Shown here piece after piece: positions 34,040 to 42,947 of a stretch of DNA of 64,000 bases; the first letter of the stretch is position 1; every line of letters begins with the position of its first letter. The notes beneath the pieces were generated by a model, which had not been told where the DNA came from, ran no database searches, and saw nothing but the letters and a program-made list of their open reading frames with translations. The translations under genes and the position numbers were made by a program. Source of the stretch: DASUAS01 sp963720765 (lineage in GTDB: Bacteria > Actinomycetota > Acidimicrobiia > IMCC26256 > DASPTH01); assembly GCA_963720765.1 (NCBI GenBank), contig CAVRGS010000002.1:434001-498000 (forward strand). The letters run 5' to 3'.

Positions 34040-35113
34040 CTACTCCCAGGGTTCGAAGAGGCCTTCGAACTCGAGCTTGCCGTCGGTGACGCGGCCGTAG
34101 AGCAGCCAGTCGCCGCGGAACATGCCGTGCTCGTGGGGCGCGCACGCGATGTGGGTGCGGACACCGCCGGTGCTGCTCGGCATGAACCGGATCCGCTCGA
34201 GGCCGTCCTTGAGGCCGGAACCCGAGAAGATCGGCGCCCGGAACAGCCCCTCCGTCAACACCCGGGCGGTGTCGTAGGCGAGCACCGGGATGGCGTTGGG
34301 CCACATCATGGGGTCGGAGTCGTGGCGCGCGCGGTAGCGCTCGATGAAGCGGTCGACGAGTGGGTTGCTCGGGTCGAGCTGGTCGATGCCGACCCAACCC
34401 TCGAACTTGTCGTAGCCCATCAGATAGAACATGAACGCGGTGCTCATGATGCGTGGCGGGTCCCACGCGAGCTCGTCGAGCGCCTCGCGGAGCAGCCCCT
34501 TCGCCGCGAGCATCCCGTAGCCCATGTACGCGAGCGCGTCGGCGTTGACCTGGCGGAGGTGGTCGAGGTTGTCGGCCAGCCGCTCGGGGCTCTGGCTCAC
34601 CGTCTCCACCGCCGCGATCGAGATGCCCCGCCGACGACACTCCTGCCGGAAGTAGCGGAAGTACTCCTCCCCGTTGGGTGAGATCTCGCTCAACACCGCG
34701 ACGCGTGTGTGGCCATGCTTCGCCAGCCACGCGACGACGAGCGCGGCGTCGCCACCGACGTCACCGTTGCCGAGCCGGAAGCAGTAGTCGCCCTGCAGCC
34801 GTTCGGTGCCGGCCCAGCTGATGAGCGGCACCTGCAGCTCGTTGGCGAGCGGCGCCACGGTGATCGCGTTGTCGGAGCTGTACGCGCCGGCGACCCCGAT
34901 GCAGCCCTCGTCGACGAGGTACTTGAACCCGTCGGTCGCGTTGCGGGCCGAGCCGTTGGGCAGGCCGTTCTCCGCGTGCAGCACGAACTCGTAGGGACGA
35001 TCCAACCGGCCGGACTCGACCGCCTCGTCGAAGGCCATGCGGTGGATCTTGTCGAAGCTGCCGCCGGGGCCGTCGAGGCACGCGCCGAGCCAACCGATCT
35101 TGATGGGGTCCAT
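34040..35113 (-). CDS. Type 1 periplasmic-binding-fold protein without signal peptide (paralogue 1)
   Basis: 357 residues starting MDPIKIGWLGACLDGPGGSF, already in the first strand of the Leu/Ile/Val-binding-protein fold. Further family segments are GCIGVAGAYSSDNAITVAPL, VPLISWAGTERLQGDYCFRL and ISPNGEEYFRYFRQECRRRG. No signal peptide or lipobox is present and no ABC permease or ATPase is adjacent, so it probably works in the cytosol as a ligand sensor, in the way AmiC does. ATG 35113 is the start. The paralogue at 54782-55894 has the same features. Confidence 0.78.
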   Translation of the reverse strand: MDPIKIGWLGACLDGPGGSFDKIHRMAFDEAVESGRLDRPYEFVLHAENGLPNGSARNATDGFKYLVDEGCIGVAGAYSSDNAITVAPLANELQVPLISWAGTERLQGDYCFRLGNGDVGGDAALVVAWLAKHGHTRVAVLSEISPNGEEYFRYFRQECRRRGISIAAVETVSQSPERLADNLDHLRQVNADALAYMGYGMLAAKGLLREALDELAWDPPRIMSTAFMFYLMGYDKFEGWVGIDQLDPSNPLVDRFIERYRARHDSDPMMWPNAIPVLAYDTARVLTEGLFRAPIFSGSGLKDGLERIRFMPSSTGGVRTHIACAPHEHGMFRGDWLLYGRVTDGKLEFEGLFEPWE

Positions 35114-35182
35114 GGTTCGTATATTAGATACATCGCCCACGGGTGTGCCGAGTGGGACCGTGCGCAGTGACAGGCTGTCGCG

Positions 35183-35599
35183 ATGCACTTCCACCCGTAC
35201 CTCACCTTCGAAGGCAACTGCGCGGCCGCGTTCACGCGCTACCAGGAGATCTTCGGTGGTCCGCTCGAACTGATCACGATGGCCGAGGCGCCCGACGGTC
35301 TGCCCGAAGGGGTCGACCCCGATCTCGTGATGCACGCGGCGCTCACGACCGACGGCGGCGCGCTCCTGATGGGCTCCGATCGACGCGCCGGCGATCCCGC
35401 CGGCCCGCCGCTCGGCATCCTCGTGAACGTGGAACTGCCCACGAAAGAGGAGGCGCACCGCGTCTTCGACGACCTGGCCCAGGGCGGCAGCGTGCACACG
35501 CCGATCGGCGAGACCTTCTTCTCACACGCGTACGGCATCTGCGTCGATCGCTTCGCCACGCCGTGGATGGTGATGGCAGGGACGATGCCCGGCGAGTGA
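35183..35599 (+). CDS. PhnB-like VOC protein
   Basis: 138 residues. HFHPYLTFEGNCAAAFTRYQ, EIFGGPLELITMAEAP, VMHAALTTDGGALLMGSDRR and AYGICVDRFATPWMVMAG are the standard PhnB/DUF1338-like segments of the VOC superfamily. The product is a small cytosolic dimer of unknown reaction. Upstream, the gap shared with the divergent binding-protein gene has an AT-rich GTATATTAGATAC patch (35119-35131) that may hold the promoters. Its TGA is back to back with the stop of the convergent Rieske gene. Confidence 0.85.
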   Translation: MHFHPYLTFEGNCAAAFTRYQEIFGGPLELITMAEAPDGLPEGVDPDLVMHAALTTDGGALLMGSDRRAGDPAGPPLGILVNVELPTKEEAHRVFDDLAQGGSVHTPIGETFFSHAYGICVDRFATPWMVMAGTMPGE

Positions 35600-36962
35600 T
35601 CAGGTGGAGAACGCGTACTCCACCGCGGGTTGCTCGAACGGGTAGACGTTGACCGTCCGCACCGCGGGCAGCAGTTGCTCGTGCGACACGCCAGCGAGGT
35701 AGCCGTCGATGGTGCGGTGGAAGTTCGAGATGTGGCCCTCGAGCTTCTCGGAGAGCCGCATGTACTCGAAGCCGCGCGCGTGCAGCCCGCGCTGCTGACG
35801 CGGGAGGTTGGAGAAGTCCTGCGCGGGGATCGCCGGCCAGCGGGGGTCGTCGGCTTCCCACACTTCGGGGGGCGTCGGCCGGTCGAACTCCTCGCCGTCG
35901 GCGAAGCGCGCCAGCGACCAGATCTCCATCAGCGTCTCTTCCGGACCGAGCGGACGGAAGCGGTACGCCGACGCGCCGCTGTACATCGGCAACACGAAGT
36001 AGTGCGGGAACGCGTGGAAGAACGTGAGGTTGATGCCCTGCGCGTCGAGGTCGTTGAGATCGGGCATGTCGTGGCCCCGTTCCCGATGCCACGCGACGAC
36101 CGCGTCGTTGAGCGTGCGGTTCCACGCGGCGACGGCCGACGGCGCGTCGGCGGGGAGCTCCAGGTCGCGCATGCTCTCGGCGACGCGCACGTCGTCGGCG
36201 TGGCACATGCCGTCCATGCCGTCGCTCATCGCGCGCAGGTACTGGATGTCGGCGTCCACGTACGCCGTGCGGGTCGAAGGGCGCGTCTTCGCGGATCCCG
36301 AACCGCGTGGGGATGACGAGCTGCGGGTGCGTCTGCACGACGTGGTACATCTCCACGAAGGCTTCGATGGCGAGCTTCCAGTTCACCGGGAGCCGGGCCG
36401 CGTACCACTTCTCGGCGCGCATCGACGCCAGCTTCCACGCGTCGAGGTCGGACGCCGCCGGCTCGAGTGACTCGCGCACCGACGGCGCGGTCTCGTCGAA
36501 GTTGATCCACGCGGAACCGCCCCAGACCTCGCAGCGCACCGGGGTGGCGTCGAGGTCGTCCTCCACCAGGTTGTGCTCGGCGAAGCTGCGCCGCTGCGTG
36601 ACCGCGGTGTTCGTGCCGTCGAGCCCGTAGCACCAGCCGTGGAACGGGCAGCGGAATTGCTTGCCGCACGTGCCACTGCCCTCGACGATCTTGACGCCGC
36701 GGTGGCGGCACGCGTTCTGGAACGCGACCACGTCCATGTCGTCGGTGCGCACGATCACGACCGACTGGTCGAGGAACTCGTATTCGACGAAGTCGCGCGG
36801 GTGCGGGATCTCCTCGAGCCGGCACGCCATCTGCCACGTGCGCGTCCACAACCGCTCGTTCTCGAGCGCGAAGAACCCGGGGTCGAGGTAGCGCTGCTTC
36901 GGGATCCGATCGGGCTGCTCGACCGCGAAGGGCACGGACACGGTCTCGTCGACGATCGCCAT
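35600..36962 (-). CDS. Rieske-type aromatic-ring-hydroxylating oxygenase alpha subunit, with a frameshift
   Basis: From ATG 36962 the product has the Rieske 2Fe-2S motif CRH-x17-CPFH (CRHRGVKIVEGSGTCGKQFR, then CPFHGWCYG) at about residues 86-111. The mononuclear iron region EAFVEMYHVVQTHPQLV follows at about 209. The frame breaks near 36265 (after REDAPFDP) and resumes as VDADIQYLRAMSDGMDGMCH through to TVNVYPFEQPAVEYAFST, about 453 residues in all. Its electron donor is not visible. It diverges from the BVMO gene with a shared TetR-type operator at 37006-37021, so they are probably co-induced. Confidence 0.87.
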
Positions 36963-37005
36963 CTCGTGCTCCGTCCCGGTCGAGGTAGCGTGGCGCGATC
37001 GCAGA

Positions 37006-37021
37006 CTAACCGGTCGGTACA
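37006..37021. promoter_or_regulatory. Predicted TetR-type operator, site a
   Basis: CTAACCG-GT-CGGTACA lies in the 84-base gap between the divergent Rieske and BVMO genes. The right half-site CGGTACA is identical to that of site b (40125-40140); the left arm matches at four of seven positions. Confidence 0.6.
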
Positions 37022-37046
37022 AGAATCCCCGGGGGCCCGAGCACCG

Positions 37047-38711
37047 ATGGAACCTGTCAACTCGGAGGGCGCTCCCGACGTCGACGTGCTGGTGGTCGGC
37101 GCCGGCATCACCGGGCTCTATCAGTTGTACCGGGCCCGGGAAGCGGGGTGGTCGGTGCGGCTGCTCGAGGCGGGCAGCGGGGTCGGCGGCACCTGGTTCT
37201 GGAACCGCTATCCCGGCGCGCGGTTCGACTCCGAGAGCTACACCTACGGCTACCTCTTCTCCCGCGAGCTGTTCGACGAGTGGGAGTGGGAGGAGCACTT
37301 CGCCGGGCAGCCCGAGATCGAGCGCTACCTCAACCACGTGGTCGACCGCTTCGACCTGCGTCGCGACATCCAGTTCGACGCGCGCGTGGTGTCGGCGGTG
37401 TGGGACGAGACCGCGGGCACCTGGGAGGTCACCGTCGCCGACGGCGGCGACAGCGCGGAAGCCGGCGCGGAGACGGTCGTGCGGGCGCGGTTCCTGATCG
37501 CCGCCACCGGGGTGTTGTCGGTGCCCTACCTCCCCGACGTCCCAGGCCGTGACGACTTCCGCGGTGTGCAGCACCACACCGGCCGGTGGCCGGCGGAGCC
37601 GGTCGACTTCGCGGGCAAGCGGGTCGCGGTCATCGGCACCTCGTCGAGTGGTGTGCAGGTCGTGCCGACCGTCCTCGACGACGTCGCGTCGATCACCGTC
37701 TACCAACGCACCGCCAACTGGTGCACGCCGCTCAACAACCGCCCGATCACCGCCGAGGAGCAGACCGACCTGCGCGCCGGCTTCGAAGCTCTGCGCGAGA
37801 CGCTGAACACGTCGATGAGCGGGTTCGCGCATCCGGTGAACGAACAGCTCGGTGCGAACGCGTCGGCGGCCGAACGACGTGAGTTGTTCGAGCAGCTGTG
37901 GAACAGCCCGGGGTTCATGAAGCTCACGAGCAACTACGCCGACCTGTTGTTCGACGACTCGGTCAACGACGAGTGGTGCGAGTTCATCGCCGAGAAGATC
38001 CGCGGCATCGTGCACGATCCCGTGACGGCTGAGCAGCTGATCCCGAACGACCACCGATTCGGCGGGAAGCGCCCGCCGTTCGTACGCGGCTACTTCGAGG
38101 CGTTCAACGACCCGAAGGTGTCACTGGTCGATCTCCGCGCCACGCCCATCGTGCGCGTGACCGAGTCCGGCATCGAGACCACCGACGGTGAGCGCGAGTT
38201 CGACATCATCGTGTGGGCCACCGGCTTCGACTTCGGGACCGGCGCGCTCAGCCGCATGGGGATCCGCGGGCGTGACGGCCTCGCGCTCACCGAGCACTGG
38301 GCCGACGGTCCCAGCACGTTCCTCGGACTCCAGACGCGCGGCTTTCCCAACTTCTTCTTCCCCGGTGGTCCGCACGCGGCCGCGGGCAACAACCCGCGCT
38401 ACAACGGCGACCTCGTGGACATCCTCACCGACACGCTGCTCTATGCGCGCGAACACGGCTGCGACGTGATCGAGGTGAGCGAGGAGGCCGAGGAGCGCTG
38501 GACCCGCATGGTCGACAAGGGCGCGGCGGTCACCACGTTCGGGACCATCGGCCAGTACGTGGGGTCGAACATCCCGGGCAAGCCGCGCCGCTACCTGCTG
38601 AACACCGGCGGCCGCATGAAGCTGTTCCAGATCAGCGCCGAGGTGGTGGCCGACGACTACCGCGCCTACGAGATGTCGAAGGCGGGTGCCACGGCAACGG
38701 ACGGTCGCTGA
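37047..38711 (+). CDS. Baeyer-Villiger monooxygenase (flavin type)
   Basis: 554 residues. FAD site VLVVGAGITGLYQLYRAREA (about 14-33), then GVGGTWFWNRYPGARFDSES, the BVMO signature FxGxxxHxxxW as F171, G173, H177, W181 (FRGVQHHTGRWP), and the NADPH site VAVIGTSSSGVQVVP. This is the cyclohexanone/steroid ketone monooxygenase class, which inserts oxygen into cyclic ketones to give lactones using NADPH. Start ATG 37047. It is divergent from the Rieske oxygenase and shares a predicted operator with it. Confidence 0.93.
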   Translation: MEPVNSEGAPDVDVLVVGAGITGLYQLYRAREAGWSVRLLEAGSGVGGTWFWNRYPGARFDSESYTYGYLFSRELFDEWEWEEHFAGQPEIERYLNHVVDRFDLRRDIQFDARVVSAVWDETAGTWEVTVADGGDSAEAGAETVVRARFLIAATGVLSVPYLPDVPGRDDFRGVQHHTGRWPAEPVDFAGKRVAVIGTSSSGVQVVPTVLDDVASITVYQRTANWCTPLNNRPITAEEQTDLRAGFEALRETLNTSMSGFAHPVNEQLGANASAAERRELFEQLWNSPGFMKLTSNYADLLFDDSVNDEWCEFIAEKIRGIVHDPVTAEQLIPNDHRFGGKRPPFVRGYFEAFNDPKVSLVDLRATPIVRVTESGIETTDGEREFDIIVWATGFDFGTGALSRMGIRGRDGLALTEHWADGPSTFLGLQTRGFPNFFFPGGPHAAAGNNPRYNGDLVDILTDTLLYAREHGCDVIEVSEEAEERWTRMVDKGAAVTTFGTIGQYVGSNIPGKPRRYLLNTGGRMKLFQISAEVVADDYRAYEMSKAGATATDGR

Positions 38712-38712
38712 C

Positions 38713-38979
38713 CTAGCTGCCGGTGCGCTCGCGGTGCCTGCAGCCCGGCCAGCAACAGGGCCGGCGCCGGCCTTCGTCCAGCTCCTCCTGGGTCCGGCGA
38801 ATTCGGCGCTCGCGTGTCGACGCCTGCTTGGCGTCCTCCACCCAGCAGATGAACTCGTTGCGGGCCAGCGGCGTGATGTCCTTCCACGCGTGCAGTGTCG
38901 TCGGGCTGGCGAGCAAGGCCTGACGCAAATCAGAGGGCAGTGTGTGCACGACCCCACCGGGCAGACGCGGGCTGCTCAT
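38713..38979 (-). CDS. YdeI/OmpD-associated family small protein
   Basis: 88 residues. LPSDLRQALLASPTTLHAWK, DITPLARNEFICWVEDAKQA and RERRIRRTQEELDEGRRRPC match the C-terminal domain of the YdeI/OmpD-associated family (bacteriocin-protection type). It ends in a Cys/His/Arg-rich tail (PCCWPGCRHRERTGS). Role unknown. It is convergent with the BVMO gene, with a one-base gap. Confidence 0.75.
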   Translation of the reverse strand: MSSPRLPGGVVHTLPSDLRQALLASPTTLHAWKDITPLARNEFICWVEDAKQASTRERRIRRTQEELDEGRRRPCCWPGCRHRERTGS

Positions 38980-39031
38980 GCGGGCACGGTAGCGAACCAG
39001 GAGCTGTCCCCTGCCTCGCTCGCAACCGCTG

Positions 39032-40090
39032 TCACACGGTGGCGACGGGGGTGACCGGTGAACCCACGATGCCGGGGAGTCGCAGCGGCGGCGCGGTGAG
39101 CAGGAATCGGTTGCGGTCGTGCTCGCGCAACCACGTCGCCAGCTCGTCGAGGTACCACATCTCTCCGAGCGGGACGCCCAGCTTGAACAGGCAGAGGTTG
39201 TGGATCGGCAGGAGCGTGCGCTTGCCGTCGACCAGCGGTCCGCCGCCGAGCATGGCCTCGACCGCGTAGTTGTCGGCGACCAGCGCCGAGATGTGCGAGT
39301 CGGCGATCCACTCGAGGAGCGACTCGTCGCGCGGGTCGAGCGCAGCGCACATCCGGTGGATCTTCACCGGGTCGGGTTCCTTGTTCCACTCGAGCACCTT
39401 GGTGGCGAAACCGGTGTGGAGCAGCAACATGTCGCCGGGCTCCACCACGACGTTGTCGGCCGCCATGATCTCCTGGAGCTGTGTGAGCTTGACCGCCTGC
39501 GCCTTGTCGCCGAGGTGGTGCGCCAGATCGATGAGCACGCCGCGTCCCTGCACGCCGTGGAACGCCATGTGCTCGAGGCCGAGGTGGTGCGCGAAGCACG
39601 CGTGACCGGCGCCGTCACCGCGCGCATCGGCGCTGGGCCCCACGAGGTCGACGCCCGCGCGGTAGCCGTTGTAGTAGACGGACTCGGCCACGCCGTCGCC
39701 GTCGGCGTCGAACTCACCGCCGACGTGCGCGAGCGAGTCCCACTGCGTGGAGTACTGGAGCCAGAGCGTCACCTGGTCGTCGGCCCAGACGTCGGTGAAG
39801 GTGTCGTCGCCCTCGCGCATCTCGCGCATCGGGACGTTGTAGAAGACCTCGGGGGTGCCGTCCATGTCCTCGGTCGGCGCGAGGCGCGGCGGGTATCGCC
39901 GTTGGTTGAGTGCGGTGCCGCCGGGGAAGTCGAGCGGCAGGCTCAGGCAGAACGTGGTGCCGTGTTCGACCTCCCGCACACCCTGGAGCACCTTCTCGGG
40001 CGTGAGCAGGTTGATGCGGCCGAGCTCGTCGTCGTCGCCGAACTCACCCCACGTGGAGCCCTCCGGACGCTGCGTCCACCGTTTCGCCAC
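39032..40090 (-). CDS. Cyclase-family (kynurenine formamidase-like) hydrolase
   Basis: 352 residues. The metal-binding core of the cyclase/kynurenine formamidase family is seen: TQWDSLAHVGGEF (the HxGTHxDxPxH-type segment is replaced by QWDSLAHVG), VLIDLAHHLGDKA, VVEPGDMLLLHTGFATKVLE and a late PIHNLCLFKLGVPLGEMWYL. Family members are Mn/Zn hydrolases opening amides or cyclic substrates such as lactones and cyclic diketones. It is divergent from a TIM-barrel amidohydrolase with a perfect palindromic operator between them, and may act after the BVMO. Confidence 0.83.
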   Translation of the reverse strand: MAKRWTQRPEGSTWGEFGDDDELGRINLLTPEKVLQGVREVEHGTTFCLSLPLDFPGGTALNQRRYPPRLAPTEDMDGTPEVFYNVPMREMREGDDTFTDVWADDQVTLWLQYSTQWDSLAHVGGEFDADGDGVAESVYYNGYRAGVDLVGPSADARGDGAGHACFAHHLGLEHMAFHGVQGRGVLIDLAHHLGDKAQAVKLTQLQEIMAADNVVVEPGDMLLLHTGFATKVLEWNKEPDPVKIHRMCAALDPRDESLLEWIADSHISALVADNYAVEAMLGGGPLVDGKRTLLPIHNLCLFKLGVPLGEMWYLDELATWLREHDRNRFLLTAPPLRLPGIVGSPVTPVATV

Positions 40091-40124
40091 GCTTCCCCCT
40101 CAGTGCTCGCTCGTTGCTCGATCC

Positions 40125-40140
40125 TGTACCGATCGGTACA
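40125..40140. promoter_or_regulatory. Predicted TetR-type operator, site b (perfect palindrome)
   Basis: TGTACCGATCGGTACA is a perfect 16-base palindrome in the gap between the divergent cyclase (start 40090) and amidohydrolase (start 40179) genes. It is the best match to the motif shared by five sites. Confidence 0.75.
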
Positions 40141-40178
40141 CTAGCGGTGCCGGACACAGCTCGCGCAGGGGGTCGAAC

Positions 40179-41426
40179 ATGACGGAACAGCAGCGCTTGG
40201 TGGTGTCGGCCGACGGCCACATCCTCGAGCCCACCGACCTGTTCAAGACGCGCCTCCCCGAGCAGCTACGCGACCGCGGGGTGTGGGAGGAAGACTTCGA
40301 GATCGAACCGCTGGTCGAGAACGGTGCACGCGTCTTTCGCCGTCTCCACACGCCGGGTTTCGAGGGTTGGACCATCTCGCGCTACCGCCAGACCGGTGGG
40401 CGCACGCCCGAAGGCGATCCCGAGATCATCCTCGAGGACCTCGCGTTCGACGGCGTCGACGCCGCGGTGATGCACCCGAACCTCTCGCTCTTCGGTCTCT
40501 ACTCCGACGACCACGAGCTCTCGATGGCGCACGCGCGCGTCTACAACGACTACATCGCGGAGCGGTTCACGCCGTACCTCGACCGCATCGCGCCCACGGC
40601 GCCGATCCCGATCACCGACACCGACGACGCGGTCGCCGAGATCGAGCGCGTCGCCGCGATGGGTTCCCGCGCCGCGCTGCTCCCGGCCACACCGCCGATC
40701 CCGTACTACTCGCGCGATCTCGACCCGGTGTGGGACGCGCTCGTCGCGACCGGACTGCAGCCGTTCTTCCACACCCAGACCGGCGGCGTGAAGGTCGATG
40801 ACCCCGCGTCCACCACGTTGCGCGTCGTGATGGAGCAGGCGAAGCAGGTCAACCAGCCGATGACCGAGAAGTCGGCCTCGAAGCGCATGATCACCCAGGC
40901 GGTGTACAGCCCGATCGTGCCGTCGCAGCTCATCTGCGAGCTCATCGGGGGCGGCGTCGCCGAGCGCCACCCGAGCCTGCACTTCTCGCTGATCGAGTTC
41001 AACGCGCACTGGCTGGCGTCGTTGGTGGGGGCGATGGACAAGTGCTGGGTCACCGGCACCGGCCAGGACGCCGACTGGTGGCTGGGCATCTGGGACGACA
41101 CGCGTCCGCCCACCGACCAGCCCAACGTCGCGCAGCTGTTCCGGCTCAACGACAAGTGGCCATACCCCCTGTCACCGAGCGAGTACGTGCAGCGTCAGTT
41201 CCACGTGTCGTTCCAGGACGACCCGGTCGCGGTCGCGTGCCGTCACATCACCGGCGTGTCGAGCCTCATCTGGGGCAACGACTACCCGCACGCCGAAGGC
41301 ACGTTCCGCGGCAGTCGCGAGCTCATCGCCAAGCAGTTCGTCGGTGTGCCCGACGACGAGAAGGCCGCGATGATCGGCGGCACGCTCGGCGACCTCTTGG
41401 GCTTCGAGGCGCCGGTCTCCGTCTGA
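40179..41426 (+). CDS. Amidohydrolase family 2 (TIM-barrel metal hydrolase/decarboxylase)
   Basis: 415 residues. It starts VVSADGHILEPTDLFKTRLP, where DGH is the first metal site, followed by GVDAAVMHPNLSLFGLYSDD, TGLQPFFHTQTGG and VSSLIWGNDYPHAEGTF near the C-terminus, the late metal Asp motif of ACMSD-like amidohydrolases. Long members like this are abundant in actinobacterial degradative clusters; they decarboxylate or hydrolyse ring-cleavage products. ATG 40179 follows the operator by 38 bases. Confidence 0.88.
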   Translation: MTEQQRLVVSADGHILEPTDLFKTRLPEQLRDRGVWEEDFEIEPLVENGARVFRRLHTPGFEGWTISRYRQTGGRTPEGDPEIILEDLAFDGVDAAVMHPNLSLFGLYSDDHELSMAHARVYNDYIAERFTPYLDRIAPTAPIPITDTDDAVAEIERVAAMGSRAALLPATPPIPYYSRDLDPVWDALVATGLQPFFHTQTGGVKVDDPASTTLRVVMEQAKQVNQPMTEKSASKRMITQAVYSPIVPSQLICELIGGGVAERHPSLHFSLIEFNAHWLASLVGAMDKCWVTGTGQDADWWLGIWDDTRPPTDQPNVAQLFRLNDKWPYPLSPSEYVQRQFHVSFQDDPVAVACRHITGVSSLIWGNDYPHAEGTFRGSRELIAKQFVGVPDDEKAAMIGGTLGDLLGFEAPVSV

Positions 41427-41483
41427 CCCAACCGCTCGACCCAACCGGAGGCTTCGCGCCGCCGTCGTGCATCATGTCCGCCG

Positions 41484-42290
41484 ATGGAAGCCGAGGCGAT
41501 GTTCGTGCGCGACGCCGATGCGTTCGTCGGCACGACGCTCACACAAGGTGGCTGGGACCGGCGGCACATGAACGGCGCCGCGGTGCTCGCGCTGCTCGGC
41601 CACTGCCTCGACGATGTGGCGACACTCGTGCCCATGGTCGTCAGCCGTTTCACCGCCGACCTGGCTCGGCCGGTGCCGATCGGACCTCGGCTCCACGTGG
41701 AGTCGGAGGTGGTGCGCGAGGGCAAGAAGCTGCAGGTGGTGCAACAGCGCGTCGTGGTCGACGACGTCGAGCACGCTTGGGTGACGGCGCTCCGGCTCCG
41801 GGTCGCCGACCACTCGGACCTCCCCGGGCTCCCGGAGAGCAGCGCCGCCACCCTGACCGGCGACGAGCTCCTGACGTCGCGCGACGAGTTGCGCAGCATG
41901 CGTGACGCGGACAACCCGAACCTCCCCGGCTTCCTCCATGCCATCGACCTCTGGCGCGCGCCGAGGCTCGACGGCAAGGGCTCGGGATACTGGGCGAGGC
42001 TCGACACGCCGGTGGTCGCGGGCGAGCCCAATCGTCCGACCGCCCGCATCACGTTCGCCTTCGACTGCGCCAACGTCATGGGCATCGAGAACCCGATGGC
42101 GAACGTCACCATGATCAATCCCGACGTGACCGCGCACGTGCTGCGTCCGCCGGCCGACGAGTGGGTCGCGGTCACCGGCGACACGTACGTCGACCACTCG
42201 CTGGGTCGCAGCATGACGGTGGCGACGTACAGCGACAGTCAAGGGATGTACGCGCAAGGTTCGCTCTCGCAGCTGGTGCAGCCGACCTAG
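41484..42290 (+). CDS. Acyl-CoA thioesterase-like double hot-dog protein
   Basis: 268 residues. GWDRRHMNGAAVLALLGHCL and VVSRFTADLARPVPIGPRLH, then VVREGKKLQVVQQRVVVDDV, form one hot-dog unit; ARITFAFDCANVMGIENPMA and YVDHSLGRSMTVATYSDSQG form the second. This is the TesB-like thioesterase superfamily pattern. It may release CoA from acyl intermediates. It follows the amidohydrolase on the same strand. Confidence 0.78.
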   Translation: MEAEAMFVRDADAFVGTTLTQGGWDRRHMNGAAVLALLGHCLDDVATLVPMVVSRFTADLARPVPIGPRLHVESEVVREGKKLQVVQQRVVVDDVEHAWVTALRLRVADHSDLPGLPESSAATLTGDELLTSRDELRSMRDADNPNLPGFLHAIDLWRAPRLDGKGSGYWARLDTPVVAGEPNRPTARITFAFDCANVMGIENPMANVTMINPDVTAHVLRPPADEWVAVTGDTYVDHSLGRSMTVATYSDSQGMYAQGSLSQLVQPT

Positions 42291-42304
42291 TCGACGGCTC
42301 GCCG

Positions 42305-42916
42305 CTACGAGTTGGCGATCCCCCGCAGGAAGATGTCGGCGAAGGGCTTGGCGACGTCGCGTGCGGACACCGACCCGCCGGCCTTCAACCACAGGTAGGT
42401 GTAGTTGTGCATGCCCAGCCAGGCGCGCGCGGTGAGCCACGGGTCGACGTCGCGGAACTCGCCGGTGTCGACGCCGGCGCGCAGGACGTTCTCGACATGT
42501 CGCTCGTACTCGCGCCGGCGGGTGCGGAACTGCTCGGCGCGCTCGTCGGTCAGCGCAGGAAATTCGTGCAGGAACACCCACACGTGATCGGGGTAGCGGT
42601 GGATCACGTCGAGGAGTTCGGTGCCGAGCATCTCGAGCTGTGCCGACGGTGAACCGCCCGCGGCCACGACGCGGTCGGCGCCGAGCAGCACCTCGTCCAT
42701 CACCCGGTCGTGGATGGCGGCGAGGAGCTCTTCCTTGGAGCCGATGTAGTAGTAGAACGCGCCCTTGCCGAAGCCGTTGACCTCGCAGAGCTCGGCGATG
42801 CCGGTGGCGTGGTAGCCCCGGCGGGCGAACACGGTCGCCGACGTGTCGATGATCGCGTCGCGCCGCTCCTTCCACTTCGCGCTGCGCTTGGAGTCGTCGG
42901 TGGCGGCGCTGGTCAT
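42305..42916 (-). CDS. TetR-family transcriptional regulator (candidate regulator of the cluster)
   Basis: 203 residues. The N-terminal helix-turn-helix is IIDTSATVFARRGYHATGIA, ELCEVNGFGKGAFYYYIGSK and EELLAAI, a textbook TetR domain; the C-terminal ~140 residues are a helical ligand domain (LDVIHRYPDHVWVFLHEFPA). It lies 31 bases downstream of the enoyl-CoA hydratase gene on the same strand, so both would be transcribed from the promoter with operator site c. As the only TetR gene in the window it is the prime candidate to bind the five sites. Confidence 0.88.
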   Translation of the reverse strand: MTSAATDDSKRSAKWKERRDAIIDTSATVFARRGYHATGIAELCEVNGFGKGAFYYYIGSKEELLAAIHDRVMDEVLLGADRVVAAGGSPSAQLEMLGTELLDVIHRYPDHVWVFLHEFPALTDERAEQFRTRRREYERHVENVLRAGVDTGEFRDVDPWLTARAWLGMHNYTYLWLKAGGSVSARDVAKPFADIFLRGIANS

Positions 42917-42947
42917 CGATCGAGACGGTACTCGGCGGTGTCCGGCA

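Noticed and set aside
35114..35182. GTATATTAGATAC patch as a sixth copy of the TetR-type operator
   Set aside because: It lacks the CGGTACA half-site and centre spacing; it is better seen as an AT-rich promoter patch.
42917..42932. Half-site GACGGTACT upstream of the TetR gene as an operator
   Set aside because: Only one degenerate half is present and the opposite arm does not match; too weak to count.
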